Source: an uncultured Clostridia bacterium (GTDB lineage: Bacteria; Bacillota; Clostridia; Saccharofermentanales; Saccharofermentanaceae). From it: a stretch of 8,076 bases of DNA. The notes below the pieces were generated by a model. The model saw nothing but the letters and a program-made list of their open reading frames with translations, did not search any database and had not been told where the DNA came from. Shown here one piece after another: positions 1-4,735 of this stretch. The stretch spans positions 1-8,076 of the forward strand of contig CAMNNN010000057.1 in NCBI GenBank assembly GCA_946545505.1, read 5' to 3'. The first letter of the stretch is position 1. Each line of letters starts with the position of its first letter. Made by a program: the position numbers and the translations under genes.

Positions 1-758
1 CCAACCCAGTTGTTCAATCCGGGTGTGTCAGGATTTCTTCCGAAGAATACCTTGTACAGTGCTGTTACATAAGCTTCATCGCTCAAGTTTCTGTTGTTGA
101 ATTCCTGGCTCTGAAGGATAGTGATGATTACATCGTTCGCTGTACGCTCACCGCTCATAATGCTGTTTACCCAGTAATCTCTGCCTGCCTGATCGGATGT
201 TCTTCCGAGGGCTGCGACGTAGATTCTGTCAACGAAATACCCGAGAACGAGTCTTCTTACGTCAGTAGGTGCCGCGCCGCGGTTTGTAGCATAAATCGCA
301 CCGATAGTGCCTGCGATGTCCCAGTTGGTAAGCATTGCTCTGGATACATTTCCCGCATTGGTGCCGATGATGAATTCGGGAGCGGTGTTCGTATCGATGG
401 GGATCCCGGCGAGTGTTGATTCGGCAACGCGAAGTGCAACTCTCAAATTGGAACTTGCCGTGCTTATCTCATCCAAAGATGTACTGTTCATAACTGAATA
501 TGCCTGAACTCTTGCATACTCGAGGCAGACTCTTACATCTGTTGGAAGCTGGTTGTAATAGATAGAGAGTAATGCGGTTGCCGAATCGTAAAGATCGAGG
601 AAATAGTTCATCGTTGCATCATCAACTCTTGCTGATTCGGATGCCGCCTTTCTTACTGTACCGGTGCCTGCTGCCATTGCCGCAGCAGGTGACATGGCTA
701 CGGCCATTGCCGCTGTCAGCACAATGGCTGTGATCTTCTTCTTTAATGATAGTTTCAT
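1..758 (-). CDS. Secreted DUF4214-type protein, C-terminus cut by window edge
   Basis: Reading from ATG at 756-758 gives 252 residues without a stop before the left edge. Residues 1-29 are a classical Sec signal peptide: basic MKLSLKKK, a hydrophobic Ala/Val/Leu core, and an AMA-A site predicting cleavage after residue 29. Residues about 40-160 look helical and match no family I recognise. From about residue 168 the pattern is typical of DUF4214: an LGYFVDRIYVAALGR segment, a D..G..YW motif, SGERT, then LQSQEF, followed by a second YVTALYKVFFGRNPDTPG unit running into the edge. DUF4214 is found in exported and surface-associated bacterial proteins, often in tandem, and has no agreed function. 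An AAGGA Shine-Dalgarno lies 11 bp upstream of the start. The gene is co-directional with hpf but separated from it by a terminator-like hairpin. The protein is probably exported and released or wall-associated; the C-terminal anchor, if any, is outside the window. Confidence 0.85.
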   Translation of the reverse strand, partial: MKLSLKKKITAIVLTAAMAVAMSPAAAMAAGTGTVRKAASESARVDDATMNYFLDLYDSATALLSIYYNQLPTDVRVCLEYARVQAYSVMNSTSLDEISTASSNLRVALRVAESTLAGIPIDTNTAPEFIIGTNAGNVSRAMLTNWDIAGTIGAIYATNRGAAPTDVRRLVLGYFVDRIYVAALGRTSDQAGRDYWVNSIMSGERTANDVIITILQSQEFNNRNLSDEAYVTALYKVFFGRNPDTPGLNNWV

Positions 759-791
759 AACACTTTCCATCCTTTCATTACTTGTTTGGTA

Positions 792-820
792 ATTAAAGGG
801 GACCGACCGAAGTCGGTCCC
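792..820 (-). terminator. Intrinsic terminator-like hairpin after hpf
   Basis: On the minus strand a perfect 9-bp stem, GGGACCGAC paired with GTCGGTCCC, closes a TTCG tetraloop (UUCG in RNA, an unusually stable loop). It starts 22 bp after the hpf stop and is followed by CTTTAATT, a short and broken U-tract. The stem is strong but the weak U-run suggests incomplete termination. The DUF4214 gene starts about 40 bp further on, with no clear promoter of its own in between. Confidence 0.75.
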
Positions 821-841
821 AGAATTAACAATTTATATCAA

Positions 842-1390
842 TCAGTACTTGGGCTCGAGCAGACCGTAGTCGCCGTCGTTTCTCTTATATACTACGCATA
901 CCGAATCAGTATCGGCATCGAGGTATACGAGGAAGTTATGTCCGAGCATTTCCATCTGGAGGATAGCATCTTCGGAAGTCATAGGCCTCAATTCGAAAGT
1001 CTTACGGCGTGTGATCTTCGAATCTTCCGGTGCATCCGCGATGTAGTCGAAATCGGAAGCATTGTCATCCTCGAGATAACTTGCGATTTGAGGATATTCC
1101 TTCTTCCTCTTGAGGAACTTAGTCTTGTTACGTCTGATCTGGGATTCGAGCTTATCAATAGCTCTGTCGACTGCAGTAAGGATTTCTTCGTCTCTTGCCT
1201 CTGCTCTGTAGATTCTGTTATCGAGCTTCATTGTGATCTCGACAACCATCTTTGTTCCTTCGGGTCTGATACGAACGTTGCAAGAACCTTCATCGCCGAA
1301 GTACTTGTCAAATTTTCTGAGCTTGTCGGTGATCTTGTTCTCTAATCTCTCACCAATCTTAATTCCGTTGCCCTGTGTAGTGATCTTCAT
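842..1390 (-). CDS. hpf: Long-form ribosome hibernation promoting factor
   Basis: A 182-residue protein, the usual length for long HPF. Long HPF binds the decoding region of idle 30S subunits and joins two 70S ribosomes into an inactive 100S dimer. Residues 1 to about 100 form the ribosome-binding S30AE domain, with the MKITTQGNGIKIGERLENKI start and a basic RRNKTKFLKRKK stretch at 87-97. A variable acidic linker covers about 104-124. Residues about 126-182 form the dimerisation domain with its hallmark segments RPMTSEDAILQMEMLGH and YKRNDGDYGLLEP. The ATG has an AGGAAGG/AAGGA Shine-Dalgarno 9-10 bp upstream. The gene is divergent from a small zinc-ribbon gene and ends in a UUCG hairpin. In Firmicutes hpf is commonly induced in stationary phase or by stress, and rel, the alarmone enzyme, lies in the same window. 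Identification is secure from the two conserved domains. Confidence 0.96.
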   Translation of the reverse strand: MKITTQGNGIKIGERLENKITDKLRKFDKYFGDEGSCNVRIRPEGTKMVVEITMKLDNRIYRAEARDEEILTAVDRAIDKLESQIRRNKTKFLKRKKEYPQIASYLEDDNASDFDYIADAPEDSKITRRKTFELRPMTSEDAILQMEMLGHNFLVYLDADTDSVCVVYKRNDGDYGLLEPKY

Positions 1391-1451
1391 GAAATCACAT
1401 CCTTCCTGTAGAGGTTCTAAGGATTTTCATCCTGATTTAATTATAAAGATA

Positions 1452-1480
1452 TAAATATTAACTTACTGTAAAAGTATCAA
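1452..1480 (-). promoter_or_regulatory. Candidate hpf promoter
   Basis: On the minus strand a -35 TTGATA (1475-1480) and a -10 TATTTA (1452-1457) are separated by 17 bp, a sigma-A-like arrangement. Predicted transcription would begin near 1445, giving a leader of about 55 nt. The -35 box touches the palindrome at 1479-1495, so a bound regulator could affect hpf. Confidence 0.55.
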
Positions 1481-1495
1481 TTATTCTGAATAATT
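1479..1495. repeat. 17-bp perfect palindrome between divergent promoters
   Basis: AATTATTC-T-GAATAATT is a perfect inverted repeat of 8-bp arms around one central base. It lies between the start codons of hpf and the zinc-ribbon gene, overlaps the putative hpf -35 by 2 bp, and covers the expected -35 position of the zinc-ribbon promoter. The position suits an operator controlling both genes. The sequence is AT-rich and there is only one copy, so a chance palindrome remains possible. Confidence 0.5.
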
Positions 1496-1515
1496 AACTC
1501 AAAATCATGTATAAT
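1487..1515 (+). promoter_or_regulatory. Candidate promoter of zinc-ribbon gene
   Basis: A perfect -10 TATAAT sits at 1510-1515, 38 bp before the chosen ATG, so the leader would be about 30 nt. The hexamer 17 bp upstream (TGAATA, 1487-1492) matches the -35 consensus poorly and lies within the palindrome. A perfect -10 with a poor -35 under a palindrome is compatible with regulated transcription. Confidence 0.55.
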
Positions 1516-1541
1516 GACGGTGAGAATAAAAAGAGAAACTC

Positions 1542-1546
1542 GGAGG
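1542..1546 (+). promoter_or_regulatory. Ribosome binding site fixing the zinc-ribbon gene start
   Basis: GGAGG lies 7 nt before ATG 1554. An in-frame TTG at 1548 would extend the protein by two residues, but it is only 1 nt from GGAGG and too close for initiation. The ATG at 1554 is therefore the better start. Confidence 0.85.
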
Positions 1547-1553
1547 TTTGCAT

Positions 1554-2012
1554 ATGGCATTGTTCGATCCTAAGGCTAAGATTATTTCCAACTATCAGAG
1601 AGCTATCGATGATCGTACATCTTCTATCCGTAAGTATTATGATGAGATCGGTAAGCTTTACTACGACCAGTATAAGGATATGAATGTTGATAACACCAAG
1701 GATATCAACACACGTTGTGAAGCTATCACAAGACTCGGTAATGAGATCGAGGACTTTAAGCTTAAGATCCTTTTCGAGAAGGGCCTCAAGAAGTGTCCTA
1801 ACTGCGGTACTGAGAACAGCCTCGAGTACGGTTTCTGCTTCAAGTGCGGAACTAAGTTTGATGAGGATTCCGCTAAGGAGCCTAAGACTGATTTCGAGGA
1901 GGCTGAGGCTAAGGTCGAGGAGGCTGCTGAGGCAGTCGAGGAGAAGGCCGAAGAGGTAGCTGAAGAGGCTTCTGAGGCTCCCGCAGAAGAGGAGAAGAAG
2001 GACGAGGAGTAA
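1554..2012 (+). CDS. Small acidic zinc-ribbon protein of unknown function
   Basis: A 152-residue cytoplasmic protein with no signal peptide or membrane segment. Residues about 7-80 are charged and probably helical or coiled-coil. Residues 81-98 carry a zinc ribbon, CPNC at 81-84 and CFKC at 95-98, four Cys positioned to bind one metal ion. Residues about 103-152 are a very acidic, low-complexity Glu/Ala tail, probably disordered or a single helix. All 19 lysines use AAG and most glutamates use GAG. This strong bias exceeds that of the neighbouring genes and suggests high expression. The gene is divergent from hpf across a shared palindrome and has its own promoter, Shine-Dalgarno and terminator, so it is a single-gene unit. 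Zinc ribbons of this kind often mediate protein or nucleic-acid contacts, but I do not recognise a characterised family and assign no function. It ends 12 bp from the convergent ABC ATPase gene. Confidence 0.9.
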   Translation: MALFDPKAKIISNYQRAIDDRTSSIRKYYDEIGKLYYDQYKDMNVDNTKDINTRCEAITRLGNEIEDFKLKILFEKGLKKCPNCGTENSLEYGFCFKCGTKFDEDSAKEPKTDFEEAEAKVEEAAEAVEEKAEEVAEEASEAPAEEEKKDEE

Positions 2013-2024
2013 TTCCCTCCCTGA

Positions 2025-2603
2025 TTACTGCAAGACAAGGCTGTGTGCTCCGGCGCACAGCCTTTTATTATGTGAGGAAGCGATGAATAACCGGCCGTTG
2101 ATGTTGTTGTTGATATAAGCGATAACCTTGTCTTCGGTCTTGTCATCAAGGCCCGTAAGGGGCTCGTCCATTATGAGTACGTCGGAAGGCGACATCACGG
2201 CGCGGACTATCTCGACACGCCTTCTGGTTCCGCCCGACAAATCACACACCTTCTTGTGAAGTTCATCTTCGGGGATCAGGGACTTAAGCTCTTCTTCGAT
2301 TCTTTCCGCGGAAACGCCGTGCGCTGCGAGTTTTACGTTGCTTACGGCATCGAGGCTCTCGATGAGTCTTATCTCCTGGAACACGGGTGCAAATCTCACC
2401 TTCTCCTGCTGCACCCCCTCGAAAAGCATCTCGCCTGAATCCGGTTTCTCAAGTCCCATGAGGATCTTAAGAAGTGTCGTTTTGCCGATGCCGGATACGC
2501 CTTCTATTACGACCGGTTCATCTTCGGTGAAAGTGAATGACAGATCCCTGATGACTTCCTTGCCGCCGTAGGATTTGCATATGCTGTTAAGTATTATCTT
2601 CAT
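2025..2603 (-). CDS. ABC importer ATP-binding protein, short form
   Basis: A 192-residue nucleotide-binding subunit that would power the permease encoded just upstream. All core motifs are visible: Walker A GVSGIGKTT at 35-43, Q-loop Gln76 in FQE, signature LSGGT at 122-126, Walker B VLIMDEPLTGLD at 142-153, and switch His178 in SSHNK. It is most like the SsuB/TauB/NrtD/ThiZ group (inference from partner genes), but it stops soon after the H-loop, whereas those proteins are usually about 240-260 residues. The motif set is complete, so it looks functional rather than truncated. The ATG overlaps the permease stop (ATGA, 2600-2603), and an AAGGAGG Shine-Dalgarno lies 11 bp upstream inside the permease gene. 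The last codons coincide with the terminator hairpin of the convergent zinc-ribbon gene. No terminator is visible on its own strand after the stop. Confidence 0.93.
   Translation of the reverse strand: MKIILNSICKSYGGKEVIRDLSFTFTEDEPVVIEGVSGIGKTTLLKILMGLEKPDSGEMLFEGVQQEKVRFAPVFQEIRLIESLDAVSNVKLAAHGVSAERIEEELKSLIPEDELHKKVCDLSGGTRRRVEIVRAVMSPSDVLIMDEPLTGLDDKTEDKVIAYINNNINGRLFIASSHNKRLCAGAHSLVLQ
2037..2069 (+). terminator. Intrinsic terminator of zinc-ribbon gene, inside ATPase gene
   Basis: A 12-bp stem pairs AAGGCTGTGTGC (2037-2048) with GCGCACAGCCTT (2053-2064), with one G-U wobble and a TCCG loop, followed by TTATTA. It begins 24 bp after the zinc-ribbon stop. The whole element lies within the last 15 or so codons of the convergent ATPase gene. 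On the opposite strand no T-run follows the stem, so it should act only on plus-strand transcripts. Confidence 0.8.
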
Positions 2604-3337
2604 CTTAGAATCAGCCTCCTTAGTACGTATGACATAACCTTCTCAAAGAGGAAGGAGAGGAGGACGGCGCAGAATGTCCAGGCAAAAAGATCGTCTGTCG
2701 CGAGTGATATCTTCGACAGATATATTCCTGCACCGAGAGACTGAAGAGGACGTCCGATTACTTCAGCGGCGATGCCGCTTTTAAATGCCATGCCGCTGCT
2801 TATAGAGATAGCGCTCGTAAGATGAGGCGCGACAGAAGGCAGATAGATATAACGTGCTTTGTCCATGTTTCTGAAGCGGAACAGTTTACCCAATTCGATG
2901 AGTGTACCTTCTGCTGAATCAAGACCCGAGAGTACGTTTACATAGATCATCGGGAAGACGACCAGTGCACTGATGACGACTGACAGTGAAGATGATCCTG
3001 CCCATATGATAACGAGTATGACAAAACTCGCGACAGGGATCGATTTGATGACCGATACCGGAGGCGTAATGAATTCACGGAACAGTCTGAATCTGTATGA
3101 CAGACATGCGCATACAATGCCGGTGATAAGACCGGTTAAGAAACCTGCGGTGATCTTAAGTACCGTCATCAGAACGGATATCCAGAATCCCGCGGTAACT
3201 CCGAGTCTTATAAGAGCAAGCAGGGCCTCGTAAGGCCCTGCCAGCAGAATTGAATTATGTACAAGTAAAGATGCAGCCTGCCACAGAACAAGCCAGAAGA
3301 GAACTATAATGGTCTTCCTAGCGGCAGGCTTATTCAA
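2600..3337 (-). CDS. ABC importer permease (SsuC/TauC-like)
   Basis: A 245-residue inner-membrane protein with about six hydrophobic segments (roughly 10-34, 49-80, 103-113, 118-135, 172-190, 213-235), the size and layout of the BPD_transp_1 family. The cytoplasmic loop that docks on the ATPase is recognisable around 147-180 (IELGKLFRFRNMDKARYIYLP, then SAISISSGMAFKSGIAAEVIG). This pattern is typical of taurine, sulfonate, nitrate and thiamine-precursor permeases. The start is TTG (3335-3337): AGGA lies 7 bp upstream, an in-frame TAG lies four codons upstream, and the first in-frame ATG (residue 57) would remove the first membrane segment. The ribosome binding site lies in the end of the lipoprotein gene, whose stop is 4 bp away, so the genes are probably translationally coupled. 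The substrate cannot be read from the sequence. Confidence 0.92.
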   Translation of the reverse strand: MNKPAARKTIIVLFWLVLWQAASLLVHNSILLAGPYEALLALIRLGVTAGFWISVLMTVLKITAGFLTGLITGIVCACLSYRFRLFREFITPPVSVIKSIPVASFVILVIIWAGSSSLSVVISALVVFPMIYVNVLSGLDSAEGTLIELGKLFRFRNMDKARYIYLPSVAPHLTSAISISSGMAFKSGIAAEVIGRPLQSLGAGIYLSKISLATDDLFAWTFCAVLLSFLFEKVMSYVLRRLILR

Positions 3338-3351
3338 ATTATCATCCTACG
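3335..3351 (-). promoter_or_regulatory. Coupled ribosome binding site with TTG start
   Basis: On the minus strand AGGA overlaps the final Gly codon and TGA stop of the lipoprotein gene and sits 7 bp before TTG. An ATG in GGATGATAA opens a different frame that closes after three codons, so it is not the start. The layout suggests that ribosomes finishing the lipoprotein re-initiate on the permease, with the rare TTG lowering its yield. Confidence 0.65.
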
Positions 3352-4310
3352 TAGTAGAAGTCATCGCCCGGCAAAGCTCCGCCGACGGACTGGGGATTTG
3401 CCTCATAAAGAGTCTCGAGGTATCCCTGAAGGTCAGTCTTCATCTCCTCGCCCGTTACGCATACAACATTGCAAAGAGGGATGGCTCTCTGCGCGATGGG
3501 AGCGGCTCCCACGATGCCGAGATTTACAATAAGGTCTGCTGTGTGTTCTACGTTGCTGTTAGCTTCGTTAACGCTGTTGCTGTGATCGGCGAGGAAGTTC
3601 GATACGGCTTCCGGATGCTGCTCGAGGAATTCTGTTCTTACTACAGTAACGCCTGTGACGAGACGGGAATCGGAAGTAACTCCGTTCCACTCATCGTCGA
3701 GTGAGAATGCAATGCCGAGGCCTTCAACTTGAGCCATGGCTGCAGTCGCTGCAGGCTGGGGGAGGATAGCAATCTGGTCGGGATCCTGCTGTAAAGAAGC
3801 AATTACTTCAGCGCCTTCTGTCTTGAAGTCCAATGTGCAGTCGGTAATGCCATACTGCTCGAGAAGATAGTTGATTGCATATTCGGGAGTCGCGCCCTGA
3901 CCGGTCGTGATGACAGTCCTTCCGGCAAGACTTCCTACAGACTGAATATCAGAGTCAGTACTTAAGCAGTAAAGAACACCGTAAGTGTTTATGTCAATAA
4001 CGCGGATGCCGCCTTCAGTACGGTTATAAAGTGTTGCTGCGAGGTTCGCGGGGATGAGCGCGATATCAAGATCGCCGGAGTTTAACGATGCGGCAATCTC
4101 GTCGGGCATTGTAGCCACAGTAAATTCGTATGAGGAATTCTCGATGTCGGAATTCTCATCCATCATGTTGGCAATACCTATGGTGGTAGGGCCGGACAGG
4201 GAGCCTACGCGCACGTTGACCGCTTCCTCGGAAGCCTTGCATCCTGCAAGCACAGATACCGCAACGGCAAATGTGAGTGCCAACCCTGTAATTCTGTTCA
4301 AAAGTTTCAT
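3342..4310 (-). CDS. ABC importer substrate-binding lipoprotein (NMT1/TauA-like)
   Basis: A 322-residue exported lipoprotein. Its signal sequence (MKLLNRITGLALTFAVAVSV) ends in the lipobox LAGC with Cys24 as the lipidated residue. It should be anchored to the outer face of the membrane and deliver substrate to the permease. Residues about 32-270 have the periplasmic-binding fold of the NMT1/TauA type: VRVGSLSGPTTIGIANMM at the start, then MPDEIAASLNSGDLDIALIPAN, SLAGRTVITTGQGATPEYAINYLL, and ILPQPAATAA. The C-terminus holds paired cysteines (PLCNVVC, 280 and 284) and ends GDDFYYVG. From memory, similar proteins with this ending occur widely in gut Clostridia without known substrate; I could not check this. 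It is first in the operon, with a GAGGAAC ribosome binding site 5-7 bp before the ATG. The substrate is unknown; nitrate, sulfonates and pyrimidine precursors are only family-level guesses. Confidence 0.93.
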   Translation of the reverse strand: MKLLNRITGLALTFAVAVSVLAGCKASEEAVNVRVGSLSGPTTIGIANMMDENSDIENSSYEFTVATMPDEIAASLNSGDLDIALIPANLAATLYNRTEGGIRVIDINTYGVLYCLSTDSDIQSVGSLAGRTVITTGQGATPEYAINYLLEQYGITDCTLDFKTEGAEVIASLQQDPDQIAILPQPAATAAMAQVEGLGIAFSLDDEWNGVTSDSRLVTGVTVVRTEFLEQHPEAVSNFLADHSNSVNEANSNVEHTADLIVNLGIVGAAPIAQRAIPLCNVVCVTGEEMKTDLQGYLETLYEANPQSVGGALPGDDFYYVG

Positions 4311-4355
4311 GTGATGTTCCTCATTTCTATTTAGAACTATTATAAAGACAACGGC

Positions 4356-4384
4356 ATTATACTACTTTTTTCATAAGAATTTGA
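4356..4384 (-). promoter_or_regulatory. Alternative promoter of the ABC operon
   Basis: A perfect TATAAT on the minus strand (4356-4361) lies 46 bp before the lipoprotein ATG. The hexamer 17 bp upstream (TCAAAT) is a poor -35. Another TATAAT occurs at 4339-4344, also with a poor -35. One of these or the site at 4402-4429 should drive the operon; the sequence alone does not decide. Confidence 0.35.
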
Positions 4385-4409
4385 CGATTTTGATATCAGC
4401 GATTATAAT
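4381..4409 (+). promoter_or_regulatory. rpsU promoter, near-consensus sigma-A type
   Basis: TTGACG (4381-4386, five of six consensus bases) and a perfect TATAAT (4404-4409) are separated by the ideal 17 bp. Transcription should begin near 4416, giving a leader of about 48 nt before rpsU. It is the best promoter in the window and fits a highly expressed ribosomal protein gene. Confidence 0.85.
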
Positions 4410-4429
4410 AAGCGAGTTGTTTTCAACAA
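4402..4429 (-). promoter_or_regulatory. Candidate ABC operon promoter overlapping the rpsU -10
   Basis: On the minus strand TTGTTG (4424-4429), a 16-bp spacer and a perfect TATAAT (4402-4407) form a plausible promoter. Its -10 overlaps the rpsU -10 because ATTATAAT at 4402-4409 reads TATAAT on both strands. RNA polymerase could not open both at once. The -35 is weak, so this is less certain than the rpsU promoter. Confidence 0.4.
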
Positions 4430-4463
4430 ATAACGTTTCCGCGCACGAGAGGGGGGAAAAAGA

Positions 4464-4637
4464 ATGTCAGAGATCAGAGTTAAAGAAGGCGAGTCCCTCG
4501 ACAGCGCACTTCGTCGTTTCAAGCGTTCATGCGCAAGATCCGGTGTACTTGCAGAAGTACGTAAGAGAGAGCACTACGAGAAGCCCTCTGTAAAGCGTAA
4601 GAAGAAGTCTGAGGCTGCAAGAAAGCGTAAGCACTGA
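4464..4637 (+). CDS. rpsU: 30S ribosomal protein S21
   Basis: A 57-residue basic protein starting [20 protein letters not shown], which is diagnostic for bS21, and ending in a Lys/Arg-rich tail ([15 protein letters not shown]). The length is typical for Firmicutes S21. It binds the small-subunit platform near the anti-Shine-Dalgarno end of 16S rRNA and assists initiation. The start has an AGGGGGG ribosome binding site at 4450-4456 with a 7-nt spacer; the long G-run is unusual but well placed. A near-consensus promoter lies upstream and a strong terminator downstream, so this is a single-gene unit. Many Firmicutes have rpsU with yqeY or the dnaJ/prmA cluster; here it stands alone between an importer operon and recJ. 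Identification is secure despite the small size. Confidence 0.96.
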   Translation: MSEIRVKEGESLDSALRRFKRSCARSGVLAEVRKREHYEKPSVKRKKKSEAARKRKH

Positions 4638-4663
4638 TAACTTCTTATTGATCAGAAACATCG

Positions 4664-4694
4664 AGACTTCGGAAGTATTTCCGAAGTCTTTTTT
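4664..4694 (+). terminator. rpsU intrinsic terminator
   Basis: An 11-bp perfect stem pairs AGACTTCGGAA (4664-4674) with TTCCGAAGTCT (4679-4689) around a GTAT loop and runs straight into a T-run ending at 4694. It begins 27 bp after the rpsU stop. This is the most canonical terminator in the window, so recJ needs its own promoter. Confidence 0.92.
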
Positions 4695-4695
4695 A

Positions 4696-4704
4696 TGCTA
4701 CAAT
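4696..4704 (+). promoter_or_regulatory. Extended -10 promoter for recJ-rel
   Basis: TGC-TACAAT (4696-4704) matches the extended -10 pattern TGnTATAAT with one mismatch. It lies directly after the rpsU terminator and about 32 bp before the recJ ATG. The -35 region falls in the terminator stem and does not match the consensus, so the TG extension would have to compensate. A short leader of about 25 nt follows. Confidence 0.55.
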
Positions 4705-4735
4705 AATCTCAAAATAATTAAGTGAGATATATAGT

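Noticed and set aside
938..1345. Long plus-strand open frame opposite hpf
   Set aside because: It is the antisense shadow of the well-conserved hpf gene and has no ribosome binding site or recognisable domain.
1420..1433. Small hairpin AGGAT-GAAA-ATCCT in the hpf leader
   Set aside because: A 5-bp stem with a GNRA-type loop is too short to distinguish from chance and does not pair with the ribosome binding site.
1906..2009. GAG/GCT-rich stretch as a tandem DNA repeat
   Set aside because: The units are irregular; the pattern follows from a Glu/Ala-rich protein tail with strong codon preference.
1661..2149. Minus-strand Ser/Ala-rich open frame opposite the zinc-ribbon gene
   Set aside because: It is produced by the repetitive GAG/GCT codons of the acidic tail and crosses the true end of the ATPase gene; no domain and no start signal.
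4416..4429. Small inverted repeat TTGTT-TTC-AACAA in the rpsU leader as an S21 autoregulatory site
   Set aside because: A stem of five mostly A-T pairs with a 3-nt loop would be unstable, and the region is equally explained by the leftward -35 box.
4311..4463. Possible TPP or other riboswitch upstream of the NMT1-like lipoprotein
   Set aside because: The leader is AT-rich and short and lacks the conserved TPP elements; no other known riboswitch core was recognised.
4381..4593. 70-codon open frame overlapping rpsU in another frame
   Set aside because: It starts at the -35 box of the rpsU promoter and runs out of frame through S21, so it is not a gene.
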